A stretch of DNA of 64,000 nt from Cruorifilaria tuberocauda (GCA_013365365.1 JABVXU010000025.1:281895-345894), one strand, 5' to 3'; shown: positions 38,148 to 63,954, counted from the first letter of the stretch. Numbers and translations: made by a program. Notes: generated by a model from the sequence alone, not told the origin.

Positions 38148-41100
38148 ATGACAAAACGTGGGCCGAAAAACAAAAAACCAACAGGTTTAAATCGTTTTTT
38201 GGGAAATTGCTTACTAAATGAACGTGAAAAATTGCGTCAACAATATCGGAAGAGACAACAAACCTATGATGCCGATAATTTGGTTGAAATTAATCAGGTT
38301 AGATTTGTATCATTTTGCGATGTTTGATTTTGGAGGGAATCTGGGAAGTTGGAAGAAGTAGAAGACGCATAAGGAAAAGCTAAGAGAAGGATGGCTGGAG
38401 AAAGTAGATAAATAGTGTGACTATGACTAGTCGATTTGTAAGACAACATAAAATAGGGATGGATAGAAAAACTGCAAATAGGGAAAATAAGGTAAAAGAA
38501 AGTGGACAGATAGGTGACATAAAATTGTTCAAAATGAAGAATGACATTTAGTTCCTAGAATAGATAATAAAGCGCTTATTAAATAAGTGATATATTATAG
38601 CATAAAATAAATTTGGTTAAGAGGTAATGTCAAGTAGTGTAGAGTTGGTGATAAATAGTTTATAGTAAGAGTATATAGTTAACGTAAATTAGGCAGTGTC
38701 ATAGTTATATACCCTATTATATACCCTAACATAAGTCGAGACTTTATTTGTTTTTTGTGCTTGAAAAAAGGTAGCATCATATGCTACTTTTTGCTCATGT
38801 GTACTTTATTTCCTGTATGTGTAGCTTTCAAAACGTTCTTTGATTAGTTCAATAAAAATTAACCAACAGACTCTTGGAGCTTTTGTGAATTGCATTTCAA
38901 ATAGTGACGTAATTTGTTTCGCTCTAATATCTTAATATAAAAGCATTTGTGCTTTTTAGTAGCTCTTGATCAGATAAATCATCTTCAGTTCATTTGCATT
39001 CTCAGGTTCCTATACATTATTGTTTTTAAAGAACGAGGTACAAAATATTAATTCCGTAACCGATGAAACCGGTTTAGAAGAATTCCTAGCGAAGGCAAAA
39101 CTTGCTGGGACAAATTTTGCAGCCGAAAGAGGAGAACTTTGCATGCCCGATTTGTGAGTTTTCTTTTTCCTTGAAAACAATGAAGTTTTTGAACATGATA
39201 AAATTTTAATTATTGCTTATAATAAGGGATGGGCATGACAGGATTATTGTGAAGGCATTTTTGAGTGAAGTTTGTTTCTGTTATATTTCTTTAAATGAGT
39301 TTTAAGTTTAATATTGTATAATGAAGGAAAGATTTCCTTCAAATCTTTTTCAATTTTGAGGGAAAATTGTAAAGTCTTTGTAAATACGACAAATGCCGCT
39401 CATTCAATGGATGAGTTGTATAGAGAATACAGTGATCGATTACGGATTCCTCGTCGACCGCCGAAGCATTCATGGGACACAGTGAGTGATTTAGTACGAT
39501 TGGAAACTGTGTATTTTTTGGAATGGCGTAAAAATCTTGCCGACTTACAAGAGGTAAATTTTTTTTACTTTCTAAATGTATTGACTTTATTCCTCGTTGT
39601 AAATCCTTGTTTCGAATATACTTCATAACACTATCAAGTTTAGAATCACGGTATAATGTTAACTCCATTCGAGAGAAATCTGGAGCTATGGAGACAACTT
39701 TGGCGGGTTGTTGAACGAAGTGATATCGTTGTACAGGTTAGCTTATCTTAAGGAAATTTCAGAATACTTTCTAATTTATTCATTTATTCCGGCTTTGAGT
39801 TCAACTTCGTTTGTTATATTTTGTGACACTGCAGTAACATATTTCTGTCTTATTTAGATTCTAGATGCTCGTAATCCGTTGCTGTTTCGAAACCTGGATT
39901 TGGAAGCATATGTTAAGGAGTGTGATGTCACGAAGCAAAATATATACTTGATTAATAAAGTTGATTTACTGTCGAAAGAACAAGTAGGAATGTGGAAAAA
40001 GTGGTTCTTGGAAAATAATATAGATGCTGTTTTTTGGTAAATTTTTGTGATATCGCAGGACAAAGTATATATTTGATTAATAAAGTTAATTTATTATCGA
40101 AAAAGCAAATAGGAATATGGGAAAAGTGGTTCTTGGAAATAAATAATGCTTTTTGATTAAAAATTAGAAACTTGAAACCTGTTTAGAATTTTGTGGTTTA
40201 GACTTTTTGCTGATAATTGTCATGAAAGTATCTGTTGTAGGTCAGCTTTAGAGCTAGAAGCTAGTCGTGCCAATGACACAGTAATGAAAGAGATGACTGA
40301 GCAATACGGCGATGAATCATCTAGTGTATTAAGTGAAAGTGAAAAGAAAATAGGCAATGAAGAACAAAATTCCGGTGAATCACATAGCCATATAAATGGA
40401 AGCGATGACAGTGGTAAGGAGTGGAGTTCTAAAACAAAGTTATCACTGAATACTGATATTTTGGAAGAAAAGATTCCGATTTTACATCATGCTTCGGTTA
40501 GCATTTTCTAATTTTTTCTGTTAATTATTTAGCCTTAGTTGATTAATACTTTTCTCAATTCTTTAAAATGTATTCTGCGCAAAAAATATAGCATACTATT
40601 ACTTGCAGTAGAGAATACATGTCTTGACATGCAAAAAATATCATCAACATCGATTTATTAATTGTCTCCAATCATTTAAAACTGATTTCATCAAATTCAA
40701 AAGTTCAAAATTGATATAATCTATAAAATTATCATGAATAAGTAGAAAAACCAGAAATTTGAATTCGAATGGGAAATTTTTAATTCTGGGGTTTCACACA
40801 CAGTTTTACACACTTTTGGACGATTTGCTTGTTAGGACGACCGTCAGTAATTGAGCCAAACTTTTTTAAAGTTTTGAAAATTTTAAGCAACTTTAATAAG
40901 TGGACTTTAATTTTAAGGTAGAGTTTAGTGCTTTTTAAAAATTTTTCCTTTCTAAATAGTGTTTTCCAGGAACTAATATCATTTTTCAAATCGCGAGCTT
41001 ATATCCAAACAGATGACATAAGAAAGCGTTCTCTTGTTGTTGGAATGGTTGGTTATCCAAATGTCGGTAAAAGTTCTACCATAAATAAGCTATTAAATCA

Positions 41101-42458
41101 GAAAAAAGTAGCAGTATCAGCTACCCCTGGAAAAACACGACATTTGCAGACACTGGTGGTCGATGAGGAGGTGAATTACAGTTTTGGAAAGCAAATTAGA
41201 ACTTTAAGTAATTCTGTAAAGATTTAAGTAGATCAAATCATCCGAAAAAATTTGTCGATGTAAACATTTCTGAACCTCTTCTTCAGCATGTAAGTGACAT
41301 GAAATTCTCAACTGAAAACCTCCGTTTTCAGCTCACTTTATGTGATTGTCCTGGACTTGTGATGCCATCATTTGCATTAAGCAGAAGTGAAATGATTTTG
41401 AATGGAATTCTTTCGATCGACCATATGCGCGAATATTTATCTCCAATTGAATTACTGTTAACGAGAGTCCCGCGCATATATCTTGAAAAAATTTATTCAG
41501 TGATGTTGACGAATATCATCGATGATGATGATGACGAGAAAAGGCTTAGTGCGCATGATCTGCTTACAGCAATTGCATTCACTAGAGGTTAATTTTGATG
41601 AAGTTAAAAAATTTTCGAGATAGACTGTAAAATGTTGTACGTGCAGTGTGGATGCATTCAGTCTAAGTGAATGGCCTGTATTATCAGAATCAGACGATGC
41701 TTATAAACTTCATAAGTTATTTTACTTAATATAAATTAATCACATAGTGGGGGATTTGGTTTTGAGAATTGCTGCAACGAGTATTTATATAAGTTTCATG
41801 ACATTTAATTTTAGCTTTTTAGGAAATAATTTATACTACATTGAAAAATATTTCTGACAATGTTTTGAGAGATAGTAATAGATGAGGTTCGAGTTTTTCA
41901 ACATTTCAAATACATGTTAATGTTAAGGGCACTGATTTCAGGCTATATGTCGTCATCTGGTGTAGCGGATTGTTCACGGGCAGCGCGTTTAGTGCTGAAA
42001 GATGTTGTAAATGGTAAAATAAAATGGATTGCTGCACCACCAAATATGGATCAAAAAAAGTTTGATAAATTGACTTACGATGTTTTGGATGAAGTAAATT
42101 CATGGAAGCCAAATAGTGGCATAATGCAACAGGTAAGACATGTTCGGTCTGCTATACCATCGTATACTCTGCATAATATTTGCAAGTACAAACATCTTTG
42201 AAATTTTATTTGTACGTCTCGAATATAACTACTTAATTTTGGTTGCAGCTTGAAAAACGTCACTTATTGCAAGATACGAAATATTCAGACAGCTTGCTCG
42301 ATAAACAGTTCTTTTTTGGTTCAAGCAGTCAGGTCCATGTCCGTTCTTTGCGTTCTACACCAAACTTTACTCCATCTCAGGAAGATAAAACTCTAACGTC
42401 GAAGAAACATTTTAATAAAAATAAACGCGAGAAATTACGAAGGATTTTTACTGATTAA
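38148..42458 (+). CDS. lsg-1: Large-subunit GTPase 1 (LSG1), 60S maturation
   Basis: Cytoplasmic circularly permuted GTPase that releases the export adaptor NMD3 from pre-60S subunits. Ten exons join in phase: 38148-38297, 39032-39153, 39361-39553, 39644-39736, 39858-40036, 40241-40496, 40970-41170, 41332-41587, 41942-42132, 42249-42458, giving 616 residues (human about 658). The permuted motif order is visible: DARNPLLF (189-196), G4 NKVD (219-222), G5-like WSAL (246-249), an acidic linker (about 255-330), G1 GYPNVGKS (359-366), ATPGKT (382-387) and G3 DCPG (403-406). [17 protein letters not shown] and the basic C-terminus are also LSG1-like. An upstream out-of-frame ATG lies at 38141. The acceptors of exons 2 and 3 (TTTTTAAAG, ATTTTGAG) are weaker than the rest and were chosen by phase. 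Intron 5 contains a decayed copy of exon 5. Confidence 0.95.
40046..40156 (+). pseudogene. Decayed duplicate of lsg-1 exon 5 in intron 5
   Basis: Matches 39921-40037 (3' part of exon 5) in the same orientation, starting eight bases after the donor. It reads [18 protein letters not shown] against [18 protein letters not shown] in the exon. By hand count about 16 substitutions over roughly 93 aligned bases are all transitions. The G4 Asp is changed to Asn (NKVN), an indel near the end shifts the frame, and a TGA closes it at 40154-40156. An acceptor-like TATCGCAG precedes it, but no good donor follows. Confidence 0.85.
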
Positions 42459-42984
42459 TCTAACATATTCCCAGTCAGTAAAGAAATCATAGTGTCAAAA
42501 ATTCAGGGATTCTGATTATCCACAAGTCCCAGTATTGCTCTAATATTATTGGATCTACAGCGCAACATTGTTACTCCAGAAATATTCCATGTAACTTAAT
42601 AGTTATTCTCGTTATATGCACAGTAAAATATGTAGTTTCTGTGCTTTTCAATTTTTCAAAGCTTGATGTTTGATAAATAAGAAATACAGTAAACTTACCT
42701 TTGCTAAATTATTCTGAATTCTGCAATTTTCGAGATATGCCTTTATTTTATAAACTATTTAATTGGTCCAAATATTATTCATTAAATGAAGTCGTATAAG
42801 TATCGGGGAGATGATTTCGTGAACATAGCTATAGTTACGGATGATTTTGTTTTTGATATCAGCAGATTTTCCGCTTTGAATGTATCTAGTGTGAACAAAA
42901 TGATGCGAAAACCTTAGATTTCTTATTGAACTAAAGAAGCTGCAAATTTAGTTTCTCGGTGGAATAGCAGAGATATTTATTTGC

Positions 42985-43175
42985 GTTAGACTGCGTGCGA
43001 ACCTAATGCCTATCCTCGCATGTGGCGACTGAACTGTTTTAATCTCAGGTGGGATTCAGTTTTGCATGCTGGGTGAAGCGGTGTAATGTGAGAGATGGTC
43101 TGTGGTATAGTAGGACCGGTCCAGTAGCCCAGTATAGTTAGGTAAAACTGGTGGAATTGTTGACGTGGGAAGACT
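42985..43175. other. GC-richer segment between lsg-1 and rpl-27
   Basis: Roughly 50% GC against about 30% around it, with a 10 bp GGACCGGTCC palindrome near 43113-43122. No convincing coding frame. It may be the rpl-27 control region or a structured RNA; snoRNAs often sit by ribosomal-protein genes, but I could not place H/ACA or C/D boxes. It is not a tRNA, as no B-box is present. Confidence 0.3.
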
Positions 43176-43300
43176 GTATATATTTCATTTCGTTTTCTAT
43201 AATGTGTGCATGATAAAAACTGAAATATATTTTGACATATCATATATGCTATACGTATGTCATTATTATTGCAATCCTATTATTATGCTCATTGTTTTGG

Positions 43301-43325
43301 TAATTTCAGAATAAGTATTTCTAAA
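43301..43325 (+). promoter_or_regulatory. Trans-splice-like acceptor of rpl-27
   Basis: TAATTTCAG ends at 43309, leaving a 16-base leader before the ATG at 43326, typical of SL addition in nematodes. Confidence 0.5.
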
Positions 43326-44970
43326 ATGGGGAAAATAATGAAACCCGGAAAAGTAGTACTAGTATTGGGTGGACGTTTTGCTGGTCGGAAAGCAATAATC
43401 GTAAAAGCGTATGATGAAGGATCATCTGATCGTGCATATAGCCATGCGTTAATTGCTGGCATTGATAAGTATCCATTGCTGGTAGGTTTGTTTTAAATGT
43501 TATAATTACTAAAAGACATGGAAAAAGGGTTAAGATCTTTATCATGGGGAGCTGCCACATACCTTGCATTTCTTATAATTTCAGTAGATATTTATATAGT
43601 AGTCTACTCGTAGTCAATTTTATACTTGCCGCGAATACGCACGTTGTTCACTTCCAGAATAATTTGTAGTAGTGTCACATAGAACAATCTTTCTTGGATT
43701 CCTTGGATTTAGGGGAGAAGACAAGGAGTACTTTCTAAACCTTTCATGGAATTTTTTTGTCCGAACTTCGCATCCTAAAAATGAGAAAAGGAAATAATTA
43801 TAAGATGGAGATTTCTAGCAAACAGATTTCTGAAATTGTTTCTACCCTTCACATAAAGTCAAGATAATGTAAAATATGTAATACAATGAGATAATCATAT
43901 AAAATAAATGGTCTCTATAAAGCAAACAGCCGTGTGAATGATGAGGAAGGTATGCCTGAAAAGATCCTTTGAATTTTCATGTAGGCGAAGCTTTTTAACT
44001 CTGATGCATGTCTGTTTGTTTTTTTCACAGTTTCGGATATTTTACATGCGTGACGCTGTTTAGAAATAATTTTCTTTAGCAAAAACTAGTATTAATTTGA
44101 TGCTTATAAATTCCGTCACTGACTTCAATTTTGTCGTTTTATATGTTCCTATCACTCAAACAATTCAAAATCTATTTTTGTAAGGTGATTGGAAGTCCAA
44201 ACTACCGTTTCGTCAAGTCTTTCATCTCAAAAAATGTACAGCCGATTCCTGAAATTGTGCCAAAACGCAAGGCACTAGTTTATTTATGATAACAGATTTT
44301 TCTCTCGGAAAGGGAACTTAATTTCAGGTAACAAAACGAATGGGTAAGAAAAAAATCAAAAGTAGAAGTAAGTTACGCCCATTCGTTGGCATCGCCAGCT
44401 ATTCCAATTTACTTCCCACTCGGTTCGTTTTGATTTACGACATATTTGCAATTCATGGTATTTTTTTCTTTGATACTAGCAAATCGAGAATTCATTAAAA
44501 AAGAGGTTATTATGTACAAGTGGTTATTATCGCATCGTTTGGTAATTTGGGGTGAAACCTGAGCTAATAAAGTGCTTTTTATAACATTGTTGATCTAAAT
44601 ATATATGTGAGTTAAAGTTCTAATGAAAAAAAAAAGAATTTTTTTGTCATAGAATTTTATCATAGCATTATCAAACAATTAGAGTTTATTGAGAGGGTTA
44701 AAAGGTTGTACGGCAGCAACAGTTGGCATTTATATGCATTAAATAGTTCGTTTTGTAACAGATATTGTAAAGAGACATTTCATGCGTGGTCGATTATATT
44801 TAGCTTTTAGATACTCGGTTGATGTATTGTTGGACAAGAATTTGGTCAACAAAGATGTTTTGAAAGAACCTGGGAAAAAACGACGAGCACAGATAGAAGT
44901 GAAAACGAAATTTGAAGAACGATACAAAACTGGCAAGAATAGATGGTTCTTTACTAAATTACGTTTTTAA
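43326..44970 (+). CDS. rpl-27: 60S ribosomal protein L27 (eL27)
   Basis: Structural protein of the large ribosomal subunit. Three exons join in phase: 43326-43481, 44330-44424, 44811-44970, giving 136 residues, the same length as the human protein. The N-terminal KOW-type region is [20 protein letters not shown], then [12 protein letters not shown]. The second exon has the basic [15 protein letters not shown], and the C-terminus is [19 protein letters not shown], the family signature. The third exon begins after TAGCTTTTAG; an earlier AG at about 44752 would break the frame. The gene follows lsg-1 on the same strand 0.87 kb away, which fits an operon or at least linked ribosome-biogenesis expression. 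No canonical AATAAA is seen just after the stop. Confidence 0.97.
44143..44349 (+). other. Unexplained 68-codon open frame in rpl-27 intron 1
   Basis: ATG to TAA, running 20 bases into rpl-27 exon 2 in a different frame. It reads, in part, [18 protein letters not shown] and [16 protein letters not shown]. The last stretch faintly recalls the region before the second catalytic Asp of mariner-type transposases (VF..DN), but it is too short to assign. It may be a relic or chance. Confidence 0.2.
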
Positions 44971-45849
44971 AAATATTAAATTATTATTCACCGTTATTAT
45001 AAAATTGAAAATCTCGTTGGTAGTGCAGTTAAATGATCAGTCTTACATTGACGTAAAACATATTGAAGTTGAATCATTACTACAAACTCCAGCATCACCA
45101 ATTGTTTTTGTAAGCAGTGTCCATATAAATATGATTTAAAATATTCTCAGTTTGCTGGCTGTACGCTTACAATGCTACGAGAGTTATGCTTAGATATTGG
45201 TATTACAGATGCCTTATCATTTCTTACTTTTTGGAATTATTCGTACTCAAGTTGTGATTTTAGTTTTATTGAAGAATATATGTAAAGTTACTAGCAAGAT
45301 CATTCACTCATATGAGAAATTATAGAGATAGTATCATTTTGCTAGATTTCAATATTGCCACTCGTTACACTGCAGTTTAAGTGTTTCGCTGAAAAGAGCG
45401 ATAGCACAGTTTCCACGTCTTCGAATGTCTGCATTCCAGTAGTTTTGAATTCTCATTTCTCTACGAATTTAATCGTGCAGTAGAATTATATTCTAAAGTT
45501 CTTTCTTAGCCACGGTTGTCACGTCCAAATTTTTCAACCGTAGAAAAGATTTGCTACAGTTTTCTTCAACTTGCTAGCGAGTTCACCTGTACAGGCTCTG
45601 CATCTAAAACCTTAAAATATCGCATTCTTTGTCGTAATACTTTATTTTGTTATCTCCTGTTTCTGTTTTATATCAAAAATTTCCAAATATGAAGCTCTAC
45701 TACCTAATTTAAGTTTTACATAGCCTGTTCTGTCCACCTTCTGGCTTTTTTCAAACTTCCAACCCATATTTCGATCATTATCTTACACAAATAACGTAAA
45801 ATTAGATTGTGTCATAACGTTTATGCAGAAACATCATGTAATGACAATT

Positions 45850-45955
45850 AATAATAATAGTAATAATAATAATAACAACAAATGATAATAATGATAATAA
45901 TAATAATAGTAATAATAACTAATAATAATAAATAATTAATAATAAATAATAAAAT
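45850..45955. repeat. AAT trinucleotide microsatellite
   Basis: About 100 bases of AAT/AATG triplets with interruptions, ending in AATAAATAAT-type sequence. Confidence 0.9.
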
Positions 45956-48506
45956 CAAAATGAGAAATTTTTCTTGTTCAAGCTATAAATGGAAAAAATA
46001 AAGGAATACGCACATAAATGTAATATTGTGAATTTGCAGCGTAGAAGAAAAAGGAAAAAGAAAATTGGTAATAAAGCTTAGTAATGAGAAGAACGAGTTA
46101 TAAACATTATTTTATGAATGTTAATTAAATATGACAACTGATCGAGTAAATAGGAACAGGGCAGAGAAGGAACCGAGATTTTACGAGAATTTCATGTAAT
46201 CTCTAGCAAACAGTCCTGTTAGAAAATTGCATAAAACGATTCTACCAGAACTTTATTCATTCTTTTAATTTTAGTCCAGCGGATCTGCTCAGTATAATCC
46301 TAATCGACAATGCTTTCCAAAAAACTCTAATCGTGCGAAAGTTTTTAGGAGTTCCTTACTTTCGATCCAAAAATTTTTGTGGACAAAATGAAAAAATAAA
46401 ATGGCACGTGAGCGAATGATCACCGATAGTACAGAAAAAAAAATATTTATGAAAAGAGCATCCGGTAATTTGCGGTGACTAATAAATAAATGTAAATTAA
46501 TTATTATCAAAATAAAAGGGGGAGAGGGAGAGACGGGATGAAATGAATGAAACCGGAAAAGAAGAAATTTTGAACAATAATTCCACATGGAGTCTTCTAT
46601 CTGATGATAACCATGCGAAAACAATGTTGAGGAACTAATTCCATAAAAAAAATCATGTATTCTGTAACAATAGCACCTAAAAGCGCAAAAAATGGAAAGA
46701 ATAACATGCCATGTGATAATAGCGCCCACGTCGATGCCAATGATACAACCAGATCACATCACCAAAACAGTTAAATGAATAAGAATATATGTTATCAATA
46801 ATGAACAAAAATATTGCTTTTTCCGTTTTGATTGTCTAAACTCCTTTGGTCTCCCTAAGGGTCTCCCCTTATCCCACTTCATTTAGTCTCTTTTTTTATT
46901 ATTTTCAAATTTTATACAAAAATTTCCTCATTTATACATGGAACGGTTTTTGCCGTTCCTTCTATATTTTGGCTGATAATTCACGATATTTTAGCCTTAC
47001 AATATATTCAGAATGTGGACATGATTCCATGGATTATACTATAGGGCAAAGACAGCACTCCGAACACTTCATTATCGTTTAATGAAACCAAAAATTTGGC
47101 AGGATTCTACAGAAAAAAGAAGTATTTTTCTTTCTTCACAAAAAGCAAAGTCATAAATGCTATGAGAACAGTGAACTGTTTAGAAAATTGCTTGTTGCAT
47201 TTATTCGGGAAATTCACTTTTAATGCGAAGCATAGACTTCTTCCGATGAAAGAGACGGTAGATATAGGAAATTTTACAATAACTGAATTATATAATAAAA
47301 AAATACACCCCAAAATGCTCAAAAAATTTTCGACAAAAAAACATTCATTTTAACAGAAGAGAAGTGCAAACGCATAGAGAAAAAAATAAAGTGTTTTTCA
47401 AAGATTCGAAATATTTCATAAATAAAGTTATTCAATTGCTTAGATAATTGATTAACTAAAACGATAAAATATAAAGCTGGAACAAATAAATAAAACTTGA
47501 ACGGCAGCAATATAACAGAAATAATGACAACCAACCAGTCACTCGATTCATTAAAATGATTGGTACAAAGATGCATTAACAGATCACTATCATTATCGTT
47601 ATTATTATCAGAATCGGACGATTTAATTTTCAATTTGGAATAAAGCCATCAAACATATCTCATGAAACTAGCAAGCATACACCTTTCCATATCAAAATTA
47701 AGCTTCTCGTCGTAAGTATGACAGTGATGATAATACAATGACGATCACGACGACAAGGTGATGATCATTACATGCAAAGGATTGAATTAAAAATCAAAAA
47801 TCCCGAATAAAAATCACTTTTTGAGAAGCACGCTCAATTTGCGATTTTGTCCCATTCGCTACTGGAACATTGTATCTCACCGATTTGCATTAAGTATCAA
47901 GCTAAATTTTTACCTTTTTATAAATCAATTATTCCACGGGAAGCAAACATCGCTATTGAAAAAAACATAGACTAGATTTTTCAACACATTAAAGCTAAGC
48001 ATATTTCAGACGAAGTTGCACTTACAAGTCTCAAAACCAGAAACATAAATTTCATACGGATGGATCTGAATATTAACCACTAGAACTAAGCCAATAAAAC
48101 ATTGCAACACAGGACATAAAAAAATTAACTCTTGCAAGACTATACTATAATACCATAAATAACGAATTTACGGATTTCAAATTTTTTTCTAGAATTCAAA
48201 CCAATTTTTTTCGGAAAAATCAAAGATTCTTTCCTCCACTTCATTCCCACTCTTGTCTCAAAAAAGGATTTTGAACTAAATAAAAAAGGAAAGTTGGCAA
48301 TCTTAAAAATTTTTCAACCAAAAAAATTCAGAATTCCAATATAAAAAACCATTTAAACTTTGAAAAAACTTGGTTTTCACAAAAATGAATTGAGATACTG
48401 AAAGAAAATGAAATTAATATTATTTCCATTTAAAGCCTATAAAATGGAAGAATTATGTAAAAATTTCCCATTAAAAGGGAAAACAGGGAAGGGAGAACAA
48501 ATAATG

Positions 48507-48532
48507 AATGAACGAACGAACGAACGAACAAA
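48507..48532. repeat. AACG tetranucleotide repeat
   Basis: About six tandem AACG units flanked by AATG and AAAC variants. Confidence 0.85.
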
Positions 48533-48789
48533 CATTTGAACAAACTAAAATACTTTCACGTGATGACAACGTTACTGAACGTTAAGAACCCTTAATAACC
48601 CGTTATCACAGATATGCAAAAGGTGACAAAATATCGAACACATTGTGTCAAATAGTCCGACAGCTTGGACCCATGCTACGTTGTGCGTTTCGCATTAGCC
48701 GAATTTAAGAAAACCCAAAAAATCACGCCATAAGCCAACATGTATCTTCTGTTTTTTTCAAATCAAAAAAAAACAGCAACACTGAGTAA

Positions 48790-48925
48790 CAGTAGTTACA
48801 ACAGTAGCTGGGAACAATAGTAGTAGTTGGAACAGTACTGCAATATCGGTTACGGTAACATTAGTTATCACAGTAGCATCAGTAGTAGCTGTTATATTAG
48901 TAGAAGCAGTAATAACTGTAACAGA
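48790..48925. repeat. Degenerate AGT/ACA triplet tract
   Basis: AGT, GTA and ACA triplets with many interruptions; gives a Thr/Val/Ile-rich artefact frame on the minus strand. Confidence 0.5.
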
Positions 48926-49025
48926 AGCAAGTACATTAAGCTGGAACGTAATCGCAGTGAATATTTGAAAAGGCATTTTTTTACACGCGTGTACCTAAGA
49001 AATATACTTCATAAAGAAAAGAGAG

Positions 49026-49070
49026 ATAATGACGATAGTGATGATGATGATGATGATAATGATAATGATT
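49026..49070. repeat. GAT triplet tract in the egl-30 3' flank
   Basis: GATGATGAT and GATAAT units begin 27 bases past the egl-30 stop, so the transcript's 3' UTR would carry an AUC/AUU repeat. Confidence 0.85.
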
Positions 49071-49096
49071 GTGGTAAAAAACCTATCGTTCATGGG

Positions 49097-61921
<12,825 letters not shown>

Positions 61922-63837
61922 CGGGGCCGTTTTGGCTGCCCGAAAAATGAACAGTTTTGCCGGTCTTGCGTAATCGTCGCGTGAAATACCGAGTACCACG
62001 TACGGTTACAGTGACGCGCACTCAGCAAATTGCCAATCAGCAAAATAATAAAATTATTAATGAAATCAATACAATGGCAAAATTGCAGGAAAAATTAAGC
62101 AAATAGCAGTGGAAAACGGAATAGCGAGAAATAGCGCAAACAGCAAAACAGCAAATCTATAGCTTAAAAAAAAGAAAATATCTTCATTGATCAGGAAGGA
62201 AAGTTTCTAATGTGCTCTTCAAATTTCAATTTGGATAATGTGGTATATGAAGAAATGTTAAATTTCTGCACATCACAAATACTGGTAAAATTCTTAATAA
62301 TCATCGACTTATGCATCCAAAATATCACAACAACAATACCTATCCCTTTTTCTTTATAACTATTTTTTAAAGCAAAATTCAGAAAAAAATACAGCAGCAT
62401 AAAATAAAAACAATTACTAGCGCTACAAACTGCAATATATTGTAATAAAACTATCAAAGTAAATTTTGTTCTATCTAATTTTTATTAATTATTATTTTCA
62501 CATTTACGGTACCCCATATTATAAAAAATTTTAGTGATTTACAATTTGAAAAATCTTCTTTTCTTTTATTCGCAATGAGAAATTAAAAATTGGATTTATT
62601 CCCGAATGTAACATCATCTTTTTCGCTTTCATTTTCAGTCAACAATAAGTAAATGAAATTTACAAACCCAATCAGCGCATAATAGCAAATTAAGTTTTTA
62701 GCTGTTGCAACAGTTTTCCAGAATTTCACTAAAATCCGTCAGAAGAAATGATGGCCCGACGGTCCATATCCAAGAAGACAAGGGGAGATATCAACAGATT
62801 CCACAATCAGAGATTGTGTCTTTTTGCCAATCGTGAACCTAGAATGAAATTAAACAAATTGAATAAATACAATCTATATACCTTCGTGACTTATTTATAA
62901 AGTGATACCGAAATAAAGAATAAGCATCAATTATAGAAGCAAAATTATCAGAAACGGTATTCTGTGTTGCATGAAAAAAAGCCACAAGCAAAAGTATATG
63001 AAGAACACGTTTGCAAGCAGAGAATGTGAAATGTATAACTAAAAATAGTACATTGAATGTTTTGTAACTTAACACAATTTAGAATGAAAGTATTTTTGAC
63101 GTTTACTGATAATGAGTTGTTCTGAACAACCGATAGCATAATTTCAAATTATCCCTTCATGTTATCTAGTACAAATGGACCCTAGCAAAATAATATGACA
63201 TAGTTAAGAAAGATAAAATTAATGAACTGTTGCCAAATACTGGATTAGATAAGGGGAACTGACCGAAAATATCAGATGTATATATGTAAACTAATTTAGG
63301 AATAACGAAAAACGTGTTATTGAATGCATGTGGAAGATAAAAACGGAAAAAATTAAATAACAAAATATACTTAACGCTTCAGCGGTAACGAATTGAGTAT
63401 GGAGCGGTCCACTTATACTGCGTCTACATATACCACACAGACATACGCCGGCACGCTTCATACCCGCACACATACATATACATACACATAAACGAGCATG
63501 AAATTGGCATCCTGAACTTATGTTTTCCTGTTAGTCAAAATGTCGACAGAGGACAACCCGACGACCACGACGACGTCAATGATGAACTGATAGAAAAATT
63601 ATGTATTATGTATGTGTGCGTCTGAGTATCTGAGATGATAGTAAAGAAATAAAGGAATAGCATAGTCGGGACTAATGGAGAAAGAATTGAGAATGCCTTA
63701 AACAGAGAAGAAACATGACACGGTGGGTGGGACACGTGGCCTACTGATAAGTGCTCCTCCTCCCCAATGCAACCGAACGTCCGAAACCTTATCATAACTT
63801 CCCTTTTAGCATCTCTCAGAAGACCGCACTATGAACA

Positions 63838-63950
63838 TACACACTAAATACATACATACGCACATGTCTATATGCATACGCACATACATACACATAGAAA
63901 TATACATCGCAAATATGTGCATACACACATGCATATACTTACACTAATTA
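63838..63950. repeat. ACAT/ACACAT-type simple repeats
   Basis: Imperfect CATA, CACA and GCATAC units; a similar shorter patch lies at about 63420-63495. Confidence 0.7.
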
Positions 63951-63954
63951 TTTA

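Larger units (their letters stand above)
44971..49096. other. Intergenic region between rpl-27 and egl-30 (convergent)
   Basis: 3' flanks of two converging genes. It contains an AAT tract (45850-45955), an AACG tract (48507-48532), a degenerate GTA/AGT tract (48790-48925) and an ATC tract (49026-49070). A 146-codon minus-strand frame at 46289-46729 is Phe/Ser/His-rich on a pyrimidine-rich strand and is not accepted as a gene. Confidence 0.6.

Noticed and set aside
42985..43175. tRNA or 5S rRNA in the GC-rich spacer
   Set aside because: No GGTTCGANNCC-type B-box and no 5S-like sequence.
46289..46729. 146-codon minus-strand open frame
   Set aside because: Phe/His/Ser-rich translation from a pyrimidine-rich strand where stop codons are rare; no motif, no splice context, no homology recognised.
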